From the NCBI RefSeq assembly GCF_040958095.1, contig NC_091193.1, positions 30,705,832 through 30,769,831 of the forward strand: DNA of 64,000 nucleotides. The letters are read 5' to 3'. Source of the DNA: Procambarus clarkii. Lineage: Eukaryota; Arthropoda; Malacostraca; Decapoda; Cambaridae. Position 1 is the stretch's first letter, and each line of letters opens with the position of its first letter. Positions 43,607-54,417 of this stretch are shown piece by piece. The position numbers and the translations under genes were made by a program. The notes under the pieces are model-generated. The model saw nothing but the letters and a program-made list of their open reading frames with translations, ran no database searches and was not told the DNA's origin.

Positions 43607-46600
43607 AGTAGATGGTACACGGTTTGTTCCATTTATCTCTGCCCCACTGTCCCACTTTCTCTTCCCGATCTTACACACTTCCTAGACTCCTTGCCAGAGC
43701 CTGTGCTCCTGCTGGGTGATTTCAATTGTCATCATGCCCTTTGGGGTGATGTGCTGACAAACACCCGGGGTCGCCTCCTTGAACCTTTCATCCTCTCTTC
43801 TTCCCTATCCCTTCTTAATTCTGGTGAGCCCACTCATTTGGACTCTCGGATTCGCTCTCTTGTCTTGATCTTTCTCTGTGCTCGTCGTCCCTTTCCTTAG
43901 ATTTTGGGTGGCGGGTCCTTGATGACCTCCATGGCAGTGACCATTTTTTCCTATCCGTGTTACTTTTTTCTCTTTTCACCCTCCTCTCTCCTTCCCTAGG
44001 TGGCGGTTTGCCGAGGCTTACTGGCACCTCTTTACTCTCCGTGCTACTATTTCCGACCTCTCCATTCTGCCTCTCCCTCGTGCCCTCCTTCTTTTTCATG
44101 ACACTGTCTTTGATGCTGCCCTCCACTCTATTCCTCGCTCTTCCTCTCGGGGAACGCGGAAGTGCGTTCCCTGGTGGAATGTGGACTGTGCTCGGGCTGT
44201 CCACTGTAAGCGTGCAGCCTGGAAGAGACATCGCCGCCGGCAGACGGTTGAGTTTTTTTTTGCTTCGGAAAGAGAGTGCGGTGGCCTGTAGGACCATCCG
44301 TGCGGCTAAACGTGCTTGCTGGAAGTCTTATGTCACCACTGTTACGTCCAAAACTACTCTCCCGCTGGTCTGGAAGCGTATCCGCAAGATTGCGGGTAAG
44401 TTCGTTCCCGATGTCTCACCGGTCCTTCGCCTCCATGGTGCTCTTGTGGCGGACCCGTTGCAGGTCGCGACTGAACTGGGTTCCCATTTCTCATCTGTTG
44501 GTTCTGGTTCTCATCTTCCCCAATCCTTCCTTCTTCGTAAGCCTATTCTTGAGTCTCATCCTTTAAATTTCTGTACTTATCTTCGCCTTCCCTATAATGA
44601 TCCCTTCTCTCTCTCTGAACTTCAATCTCCCCTAGCCCTTTGCGGTTCTACGGCAGCAGGCTCCGATGGCATTCATTATGAAATGCTTCGCCATCTCCCT
44701 CCGTGCACGTTTCAGTATTTACTGAGTCTGTACAATCGGGTCTGGGAGTCGTCGTCAGTCCCTGAAGACTGGCTCGATGCTGTTGTCCTCCCTGTTCGGA
44801 AACCAGGGTCTCTCGGGTCATCCCCCAAGGACTTCCGCCCTATTGCCCTCATGAGTTGTGTCTGCAAGCTCTTTGAACATATGGTTAACGTTCGTTTGAT
44901 GTGGTTCTTAGAGCACTATCACCACCTCTCCCCTTCTCAATTTGGTTTTCGCAAGTGCCGCAGCACAACAGATGTCCTGGTGAACTTGGAGGTCTATATT
45001 TGTACTGCTTTTGCTGCGAAGACCTCCGTTGTTGCCGTCCTTTTTGACCTGGAAAAGGCTTACGACACTACCTGGCGGTATCATATTCTGTCTCAACTTT
45101 TTTTTTTTTTGAGATATATACAAGAGTTGTTACATTCTTGTACAGCCACTAGTACGCGTAGCATTTCGGGCAGGTCCCTGGAATACGATTCCCTGCCGCG
45201 AAGAATCGTTTTTTCATCCAAGTACACATTTTACTGTTGCGTTAAACAGAGGCTACAGTTAAGGATTTGCGCCCAGTAAATCCTCCCCGGCCATGATACG
45301 AACCCTCTCTTCCTCCAGAGCTTCCTCTCTCGTCGTTCCTTTCGTGTGCGGCTTGGTACCACTCTCTCTGCCCCTTTTCGGCAGTATGAAGGTGTACCCC
45401 AGGGTAGTGTTCTGAGCACTACTCTTTTTCTAGTTGCTCTCAACGGTCTTTTTTCCTCTCTTCTGGCGTCTTCTCCGCTCTCTATGTTGTTGATCTTACC
45501 CTTTGCTGTCAAGGTGATGATTCGGCTCTCCTTCAATGGTGGCTTCAACTTGCGATTGATGCCGTGTCATCTTGGGCCACCGATCATGGCCTCAAGTTCT
45601 CTGCGTCTAAGACTTGTGCTATGACTTTTACTTGGAAGCATGTAATTCTTCTTCCCTCTTTGACGCTTTATGGTCATCCCCTTGTGTACAGGGATTCCGC
45701 TAAGCTTTTGGGGTTAGTCTTTGACACTCGTTTGTCTTGGTCAGCCCATATCTCTTACCTCTGAGTTGAATGCTCTAAGGCCCTTAACCTACATAAGGTT
45801 TTGTCCCATACTTCTTGGGGCGCGGATAGGCGCACGCTCCTCTATTTGCATGCCTTTCTCGTCCGGTCTAAACTCGATTATGGTTTCCCTGCATACTCTT
45901 CTGCTTTTCCTTCTACTCTTCGCCGTCTTGATGCTTTGCACCATACTGGGTTGTGTCTCAGCTCTGGTGCCTTTCGTTCGACTCCCGCCCTCAGTTTGTA
46001 TGTTGACACTGGCTCTCTCTCTCTTCAGGACCGCAGTGATCGCTATTGTCTTCGCTATCTTGCGCGGTCCTTAGAACGTCCTGCCTCTCACCTCTGTTGT
46101 GCTTTAACTTTTACTCCTCTTGTAGCTCCTGTTCCTCTTCATCGTCTCCTTCTTTCTGTCCGGTTATCTCGCTTACAGGATTCTCTTTCTGTTCATATTT
46201 CTAGTGTTTCTCCTCATATTGTTCCTTCCTTACCTCCGTGGAGAATCCCCCTTCCCAAGTTTTGTACGTCCTTGACTTGTATTACTAAAGCCTTTACCCC
46301 TCCTACGATTCTGAAAAGCCTCTTCCTTGAGCACTTTCTTCGCACTCCCATTCTATTTCCTTCTTCACCGATGGGTCTAAGTCTGCGGAGGGGGTGGGCT
46401 ACTGTGTTGTTTTTCCTGAACGCACTTATATGTGTCGCCTCCCTTCGGAGGCTGGCGTTTTTACTGCAGAACTTTATGCTATTCTCTATGCTCTCCGTTT
46501 CTTGCTTTCTCATTATCATTCCTCCTTTGTGGTTGTAGTTGACTCTCGTAGTGCCCTCATGGCTCTAGGGTCCTTTAATCCTGTCCATCCGGTGGTCATT

Positions 46601-46940
46601 GAGATTCAACATTAGCTGTTTCTTATTTCTAGTAAATTTAAATCAGTAGAGTTTTGCTGGGTTCCCAGCCATATTGATGTTTCTTTCAATGAGTGTGCGG
46701 ATGCTGCCGCTAAGGAAGCTATCCGTTCTTGTCCCATCTCCCGTAAAGGTATTCCTTATTCCAACTTTTATCCTGTTATTCATTCCTCTGTTCTTGCCCG
46801 TTGGCAGGGTTGTTGGTCCTCTGTGGTTGGTAACAAGCTGCGTACTCTCAAACGTAGTGTGTCCCCGTGGCCTTCCTCCTACCACCATAACCGGAGGTGG
46901 GAAACTGCTTTGGCGAGGCTGCGGGTTGGCCATAATCGCT
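43607..46940 (+). pseudogene. LINE A ORF2 (endonuclease end, RT, RNase H)
   Basis: Endonuclease end: YTVCSIYLCP, PEPVLLLGDFNCHHALWGD. RT: FRPIALMSCVCKLFEHMVNV, SQFGFRKCRSTTDVLV, motif A VLFDLEKAYDTTW, then SINE 2, then EGVPQGSVLSTTLF and the active-site box reading YVVDL at 45483 (canonical YVDDL), so the first Asp is lost. RNase H: FFTDGSKSAEGVGY, AELYAILYAL, VVDSRSALMAL, WVPSHIDVSFNECADAAAKE, with a stop at 46612. Many frameshifts are present (near 43900, 45460, 45760, 46340). Confidence 0.85.
45098..45305 (-). mobile_element. SINE 2 with LINE-like 3' tail
   Basis: In minus sense it begins with a box B-like GGGTTCGTATCATGGCCGG (tRNA T-arm), has an unrelated body, and ends with GACCTGCCCGAAATGCTACG, CTAGTGGCTGTACAAGAATG and an A-run (45110-45098). 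Box A is missing, so it is 5'-truncated. The tail matches the family-E LINE 3' UTR over about 47 nt with about five differences. It splits the RT of LINE A, apparently with loss of about a dozen codons. Confidence 0.75.
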
Positions 46941-46943
46941 TAA

Positions 46944-47238
46944 CCCTCAAACCGCGCATATCATATATAAATGATATCAGTGACAAAACCGAAACCGCGC
47001 ACATCATTTATATATGATTTCGTGTCTAGCGCTATAATTTAACCCTCAAACCGCGCATATCATATATAAATGATATCAGTGACAAAACCGAAACCGCGCA
47101 CATCATTTATATATGATTTCGTGTCTAGCGCTATAATTTAACCCTCAAACCGCGCATATCATATATAAATGATATCAGTGACAAAACCGAAACCGCGCAC
47201 ATCATTTATATATGATTTCGTGTCTAGCGCTATAATTT
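46944..47238. repeat. Three 99-bp repeats at the left end of D
   Basis: Three nearly identical 99-bp units beginning at 46941, 47040 and 47139, each with CATATCATATATAAATGATA and ACATCATTTATATATGAT in inverted relation, so each unit can fold on itself. The unit starts with the terminal CCCTCAAACCGC, meaning the terminus itself has been amplified. Confidence 0.95.
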
Positions 47239-48683
47239 AAACTCCCCGCCTGGGATAGGGGCAGCTATAGTATAGCCACGACCGATAGTTGCCAGATGCC
47301 ACCTAGAAAAAAAATCCAGGCCAACATTCTTGGGTGTTACAGCGTCAGTATTGAGCAAGCCATCAAGGCTGGCACACGCAGCACGAGCTCACAGCACCGC
47401 TGTTCAGCTTGTGACCACAGCATCGCCTACAAATACCATAATATAAATGATACTGCTATTATTTAGCAGTGATAGTATTACTGAAGCCCCCTGACTGTGA
47501 TAAAACTGACCAGGATTCTGATAATAGCAGGATTGTGGTGATATTTAGCGCTGTGCTCCATGGAGGGAGGTGTAAGGCTGTGCGAGGGAGGGTTGTGGCG
47601 TCGTCTTCTGACTGTGTGTGGCCACCATTTATTGACTGCACTCACCATACCAGCTTAGTGGTTCGATATGGTGAACACAAATGTAGATACTTATATATAA
47701 CGTGTGTATAGAGTGTGATAACAGCGAGAGGAGTAGGTTGGGAGCCGCCATTTTGGTGAGGGAAGAGCATCGTCTGCACGTCTTGGCATGGTGTTTACTG
47801 ATGGCCACTATGGTCTTTGGGCACCATACCAGCTTACTTGTTCAGGTATGGTGAATAAAACAGGTAGATACTTATATATAATATGTGTATATAGCGTAAT
47901 AACACCACAAACAATATTGTTGAAGGACAAATATTAGTGCGTCTGGCCTTGAGAACGGCCGCCGATCAGCAGACTGTGTGAGTAGCTACGTCTTTGTGGC
48001 CTTTACTCACCATACAAGCTTAGATGTACAGTTATGGTGAACAAAACATGTAAATACGTATACATAACGTCTGTGTATAGTGAATAAATACAGAAAGAGT
48101 ATTGTAGGAGGTGAATGAGGGTGAGTGAGGTGGTGTTGAGGGAGGGAGTGGCAGTGAGTGGCTCGCTGGTGTTTGGCGGTCACTCCTCGTTGCTTTTTGA
48201 CTCACAAGACCAACTTAGTAGTTCGTTATGGTGTATAAAACATGCAAATACTTATATATAACCTGTGTATATAGTGTAACAACAGCAAAACTATTTGTTT
48301 ATTGTTTTATGAACATAATAATTGAATCACTAATATGCACACCATAATTTTGAGTACAGCGATGGTTCACACATTTTATAATATAAATATACCACAATTC
48401 ACTGTATGGAATAATATTACTGCAAAAAAACTAAGAAAAAATCAATCAGAGACATTGAAATAATTAGGTACAGTGTGTCCTCACTTGAACGAACTATATG
48501 GGGCGAAGCCGATTCGTTCCAGTGCGGAATTCGTTCCATCCGTCCGGCCCCAACAACCTTCTTATTTTTTTTTTTTAAACATATGCCAGGACACATTAGT
48601 TTGTTTCTTTGTTGTGTGGTGCTTCATTATAATATCTTTCATGCTCTTTTGGTGTCAATAATAATCTGAGATGCGAGAATCAC

Positions 48684-49700
48684 CATCCCCCACCCCACTC
48701 ACACCATCCTCCACACCACCCACACCATCCTCCACACCACCCACACCATCCTCCACACCACCCACACCATCCTCCACACCACCCTCACCATCCTCCACAC
48801 CACCCACACCATCCTCCACACCACCCACACCATCCTCCACACCATCCTCCACACCACCCACACCATCCCCCACACCACCCATACCATCCCCCACACCACC
48901 CACACCATCCCCACACCATCCTCCACACCACCCACACCATCCCCTACACCACCCACACCATCCCCCACACCACCCACACCATCCCCCACACCACCCACAC
49001 CATCCCCCACACCACCCATACCATCCCCCACACCACCCACACCATCCCCCACACCACCCACACCATCCCCCACACCACCCATACCATCCCCCACACCATC
49101 CCCCACACCATCCCCCACACCATCCCCCACACCACCCACACCATCCTCCACACCACCCACACCATCCTCCACACCACCCACACCATCCTCCACACCACCC
49201 ACACCATCCCCCACACCATCCCCCACACCACCCACACCATCCCCCACACCACCCTCCACACCACCCACACCATCCCCCACACCACCCACACCATCCTCCC
49301 CCACACCACCCACACCATCCCCCACACCACTAACACCATTCGCCCCCACCACCCACACTCCCCACACCACCACCCACACACCCCACACCACCACCCACAC
49401 CATCCCCCACACACCCCACACCACCCACATCATCCCCCACACCATCCCCCACACCACCACCCACATCATTCCCCACACCATCCACACCATCCCCCACACC
49501 ACCCACACCATCCCCCACACCACCCACACCATCCCCCACACCCCCACACCCTCCCCAACACCACTAACACCATTCGCCCCCACCACCCACACTCCCCACA
49601 CCACCACCCACACACCCCACACCATCACCCACATCATCCCCCACACACCCCACACCACCCACATCATCCCCCCACACCCAACCACACCACCCACACCGTG
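48684..49700. repeat. CACACCACCCACACCATCC satellite
   Basis: About 1 kb of variable-length units (12-18 bp) such as CCACACCACCCACACCATCC, strongly strand-asymmetric (C-rich on plus). Open frames on both strands (for example a GVGGVEDG repeat) are artefacts. Confidence 0.97.
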
Positions 49701-49999
49701 TATTGAAGCAGCAGGCTTGGAAGCGTCTCAACTCGCCCGACAAAAAAAAATGATGGGTTGACAGGTCTCCTCTCACACCTCCAGGACCCCCCCCCACCCC
49801 CCAGGTACCCGGCCATACACACCACAATGCCAAGTCAGCTATTGTTTTCTTCAGGAAACAATAAAACGTGTTAATGATTAATAATGTATATTAATACACG
49901 AAAATTAACATATTTTGGCATAAATATTTTACAGCTAAGATTGAGATTTACAATAGAGTATGAATGAGAGGTTTGGCAGCCATGCGTGGTCACCACCCT

Positions 50000-50706
50000 T
50001 CTCTCTCCACTTCCACCTCCCCTGACAACACCTTCCACCACTGACCCCACCTGCCTCTTTCCACCACCTGCCTCCCCTGACACCGCCTGCCTCCCCTGAC
50101 CCCACCTGCCTCCCCTGACCCCATGTGCCTCCCTTGACACCACCTGCCTCCCCTGACCCCACCTGCCTCCCCTGACCCCACCTGCCTACCCTGACCCCAC
50201 CTGCCTACCCTGACCCCACCTGCCTACCCTGACCCCACCTGCCTCCCCTGACCCCACCTGCCTCCCCAGACCCCACCTGCCTCCCCTGACCCCACCTGCC
50301 TCCCTTGACCCCACCTGCCTCCCCTGACCAACCTGCCTCCCCTGACCCCACCTGCCTCCCCTGACCCCGCCTGCCTCCCCTGACCCCGCCTGCCTCCCCT
50401 GACACCGCCTGCCTCCCCTGACACCGCCTGCCTCCCCTGACCCCACCTGCCTCCCCTGACACCACCTGCCTCTTTCCACCACCTGCCTCCCCTGACACCG
50501 CCTGCCTCTTTCCACCACCTGCCTCCCCTGACACCGCCTGCCTCCCCTGACCCCACCTGCCTCCCTTGACCCCACCTGCCTCCCCTGACACCACCTGCCT
50601 CCCCTGACACCACCTGCCTCCCCTGACCCCATGTGCCTTCCCTGACACCACCTGCCTCCCCTGACACGCCTGCCTCCCCTGACACCGCCTGCCTCCCCTG
50701 ACACCA
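50000..50706. repeat. CCTGCCTCCCCTGACCCCA minisatellite
   Basis: About 37 copies of a roughly 19-bp unit, CCTGCCTCCCCTGACACCG and variants, C-rich on the same strand as the neighbouring satellite. Open in three minus frames (GEAGGVRGGRW-type), with no biological meaning. Confidence 0.97.
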
Positions 50707-53235
50707 CCACAAATGATGCCAGCCACCTCACCAAGGCCTAACGTTCACACGACCTGTGCTTGTTTTATTGGCCTCCTCAAAATTTATTCTAAATAGGTAT
50801 TAGTACAGTACGTAGGCTGTTAGAGGAGGGAGGGAGGGATCCAGGAAACAACCCCCCCCCCTCCACCCCCCCCCAATGGCTCAGGGAGCGACCGGCCGGC
50901 CACACAATGCCAGCTGTTATCTACACCCAATTGTATTAAAAATTCTGTGAAAAGGAAATGTGTTCAAACTGTTTAAAATATGTACTGTATATATTACAAT
51001 TTTCACCATTATTATTGCTCCAATATGACATTTTTCTAATAAAAAGGCTATTTTCAGTGTAGATAATGCGATAATTATCATTAAATTGACTCTTGGCATC
51101 TGACGACGAGAGGAGAGTGAGTGGTCTCTGTGGTCAGGTGGAGGAAGGAGGGTGGGGGCGGGGGAGCACGTGTTGCCTCCTGACAACAACTCTCTCGCCA
51201 ATGCCTCCCTGACACCATTTTATCACCATTTTTATCACCATTTCTCCCTAGAAACAATGGGTAGGGATAATAAAACACTACATAACTGTTTACACTCTGG
51301 CGAATCATAGTTGATGACAGCCAGCTCTGACGCTCGGCCTCGGTGACCGCTTGGACGAACATTCCTCACTTAATCGAACATTTGTATGTTCCACTGAACA
51401 TTTGGTACCGAATTCAATTTGTTCGGCTCTTCCGGGAATTCGATAGAGCGGGGTTCGTTAGTCTGAGGAAGCACTGTAATAATATATTTGTGGCAACTGC
51501 CGTCTGACAGCTCGGGTGGAGTAGACCTCATCTGGCGAAGGCTCTGCCAACGCCCCTTTTTTGCCACACTTCCCTACCCTATTGCGGCTAAAATATGCCA
51601 CCTACGATTTTTTTGTTATTTTTTCCGTGATCAGGGAACAAAAATGAACACTTCTATAAGACGAAAGAATTTTTTGGAATTTTTTTTTTTGTTGCGCCTG
51701 TGGGTGTGAATTCCATTTGGGCCCCTAGTGGTTTGAAGGTTAAACGCCCCGCCTGGGATAGGGGCAGCTATAGTACAGCCACGACCGATAGTTGCCAGAT
51801 GCCACCTAGAAAAAAAATCCAGGCTAACATTCTTGGGTGTTACAGCGTCAATATTGAGCAAGCCACCAAGGCTGGCGCACGCAGCACGAGCTCACAGCAC
51901 CGCTGTTCAGCTTGTGACCACAGCATCGCCTACAAATACCATAATATAAATGATACTGCTATTATTTAGCAGTGATAGTATTACTGAAGCCCCCTGACTG
52001 TGATAAAACTGACCAGGATACTGATAATAGCAGGATTGTGGTGATATTTAGCGCTGTGCTCTATGGAGGGAGGAGTAAGGCTGTGGAGGGAGGGTTGTGG
52101 CGTCATCTTCTGACTGTGTGTGGCCACCATTTATTGACTGCACTCACCATACCAGCTTAGTGGTTCGCTATGGTGAACACAAATGTAGATACTTATATAT
52201 AACGTGTGTATAGTGTGAGATAACAGCGAGAGGAGTAGGTTGGGAGCCGCCATTATGGTGAGGGAGGAGCGTCGTCTGCACGACTTGGCATGGTGTTTAC
52301 TGATGGCCACTATGGTCTTTGGGCACCATACCAGCTTATTTGTTCAGGTATGGTGAATAAATCAGGTAGATACTTATATATAATGTGTGTATATAGCGTA
52401 ATAACACCACAAACAATATTGTTGGAGGACAAACATTAGTGCGTCTGGCCTTGAGGGCGGCCGCCGATCAGCTGACTGTGTGAGTAGCTACGTCTTTGTG
52501 GCCTTTACTTACCATACAAGCTTAGATGTGCAGTTATGGTGAACAAAACATGTAAATACGTATATATAACGTCTGTGTATAGTGAATAAATACAGAAAGA
52601 GTATTGTGGGAGGTGAATGAGGGTGAGTGAGGTGGTGTTGAGGGAGGGAGTGGCAGTGAGTGGCTCGCTGGTGTTTGGCGATCACTCCTCGTTGCTTTTT
52701 GACTCACAAGACCAACTTAGTAGTTCGTTATGGTGTACAAAACATGCAAATACTTATATATAACCTGTGTATATAGTGTAACAACAGCAAAACTATTTGT
52801 TTATTGTTTTATGAACATAATAATTGAATCACTAATATGCACACCATAATTTTGAGTACAGCGATGATTCACACATTTTATAATATAAATATACCACAAT
52901 TCACTGTATGGAATAATATTACTGCAAAAAATTTAAGAAAAAATCAATCAGAGACATTGAAATAATTAGGTAATAATATATTTGTGGCAACTGCCGTCTG
53001 ACAGCTCGGGCAGAGCAGACCTCATCTGGCGAAGGCTCTGCCAACGCCCCTTTTTTGCCACACTTCCCTACCCTATTGCGGCTAAAATATGCCACCTACG
53101 ATTTTTTTGTTATTTTTTCCGTGATCAGGGAACAAAAATGAACACTTCTATAAGACGAAAGAATTTTTTGGATTTTTTTTTTTTTTGTTGCGCCTGTGGG
53201 TGTGAATTCCATTTGGGCCCCTAGCGGTTTGAGGG

Positions 53236-53533
53236 TTAACCCACGGTCACTTAATGGAGCGCCGCCCTGCTCCTTATTGTCCGAATTGCGTTGTCCCTCT
53301 TACAGTTGTGCATATCCTTGTTGAATGTCCTGACTTGCTCTCCGACCATCCCTCTTGGTCACTTGTCCCTCGATAGAATTCTAGGTGAATCGGATACGTT
53401 TGATATCGTTCACCTTATGCGTTTTTGTTCTCGTATTGGCATTCTTGGTGATATTTAGCGCCCTCTGATTATTTCGCACTTTGATGGTGCTACATAGCCT
53501 TCCCGGTTTGGTGCCTTCTTTTGATAATTACCG
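53236..53533 (+). pseudogene. LINE A ORF2 C-terminus and 3' UTR
   Basis: Resumes after repeat D with THGHLMERRPAPYCPNC and VHILVECPDL, the C-terminal zinc-binding motif of I-like ORF2 proteins, then stops and a short 3' UTR ending CTTTTGATAATTACCG before the target duplication. Confidence 0.8.
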
Positions 53534-53729
53534 TACCTTGGATCACTTGTGGACTAATACAACAGCTCCCCCTTACATCTGGTACAATCTATGACAGAAC
53601 AACTGAACACTATCCTACCTTCCTCATAGCAAACATGGACACAACACCACTGGAAAGCAAGAAACTCGCTTTCAGGCTACACAGTAAATCAGCTTTAGGC
53701 AATCTCTCAAATTCACTTCACAATATTAA
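53534..53729 (+). pseudogene. LINE family E copy 3, ORF2 continuation
   Basis: Resumes the endonuclease end after LINE A: DHLWTNTTAP, GTIYDRTTEHYPTFLIANMD, KLAFRLHSKSALGNLS, corresponding to 23050-23250 of copy 2. It is cut at ATATTAACCC by the TTAA-flanked D-like copy; the rest of this LINE is not found in the window. Confidence 0.85.
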
Positions 53730-54417
53730 CCCTTAAATGGCGCATAGCTATATACCATTTGACACCCACAGGCGCATACCAAAAAAAAAAAAAAAAAAAA
53801 ATTATTTTTTCTTCCTAACCTGTTAATTTGTGTTCACTGATCACGGGAAAAATAATAAAAAAATCGTAAGTGGCATATATTGCCCACTATAGGGCGGGGA
53901 ATTCTGGCAAAAATCAGGCGCTGGCTGAGCGTGCGTCCCAGGCTGTCTGTTGATCGCCAGCTGTCAGGCCGGATTTTCCACAAAGAGATAATTACCTAAT
54001 TATTTCAATGTCTCTGATTGATTTTTCGTAGTTTTTTTGCTGTAATATTATTCAATAGTGTGTAGTGTGATATATTTATATAATAAAATGAGTGAATCAT
54101 CGCTGTACTCAAAAATATGGTGTGCATATTGTTGATTCAATTATGTTCATCAAACAGTGAACAAATACTTTGTCGGTTATTACACTATATACACAGGTTA
54201 TATATAAGTATCTGCATGTTTTGTTCACCATGACGAACCACTAAGTTGGTATGCTGAGTGGCAGTGGCAGTGGCAGGCAGTGACTGGCTGCCACTGGCTG
54301 CCACTCCCTCCCTCACCTCACCTCACCTGACTTACCACCATTCTCCAGCCACCATACTGTTTTTGCTTTTATATACAGACGTTATATATAAGTATTTACA
54401 TGTTTTGTTCACCATAA

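Larger units (their letters stand above)
48471..51476. mobile_element. TA-flanked pogo/Tigger-like element H filled with satellites
   Basis: The 3,006-bp insert starts CAGTGTGTCCTCACTTGAAC and ends CTGAGGAAGCACTG (imperfect inverted ends), with TA on each side. The second D unit gives the empty site AATTAGGTAATAATAT at 52964-52979. No transposase is recognisable; most of the length is two satellites. Unique sequence lies at 49700-50000 and 50710-51476. Confidence 0.85.
46944..53235. mobile_element. piggyBac-like repeat D (two units), TTAA target
   Basis: Ends CCCTCAAACCGC and GCGGTTTGAGGG are perfect inverted copies, flanked by TTAA (46940-46943 and 53236-53239). Removing the insert with one TTAA leaves the LINE A frame continuous (HNRLTHGHLMERR). 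TTAA duplication with CCC ends is typical of the piggyBac superfamily. The interior is non-coding: three 99-bp repeats, then two about 1.5-kb near-identical units (47239-51743, interrupted by element H, and 51744-53235). It is non-autonomous. Confidence 0.82.
32527..53533 (+). mobile_element. I-like LINE A, interrupted by four large insertions
   Basis: Bounded by the 15-bp direct repeat TACCTTGGATCACTT (32512-32526 and 53534-53548). Its own parts in order: 5' leader (32527-33235, holding a SINE), ORF1 (33240-34040, 38285-39297), ORF2 endonuclease (39366-39625, 43607-43897), RT (43957-46300), RNase H (46340-46940) and C-terminus (53236-53533). Interruptions are LINE B, LINE C, SINE 2 and repeat D. 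RNase H plus CCHC knuckles in ORF1 point to the I/R1/LOA group. Confidence 0.85.

Noticed and set aside
48671..49694. His/Pro-rich and Gly/Val-rich proteins up to 331 codons
   Set aside because: All are translations of the CACACCACC satellite in several frames on both strands.
50186..50734. Arg/Gly-rich proteins (GEAGGVRGGR repeats)
   Set aside because: Three minus frames are open simultaneously over the 19-bp minisatellite, a repeat artefact.
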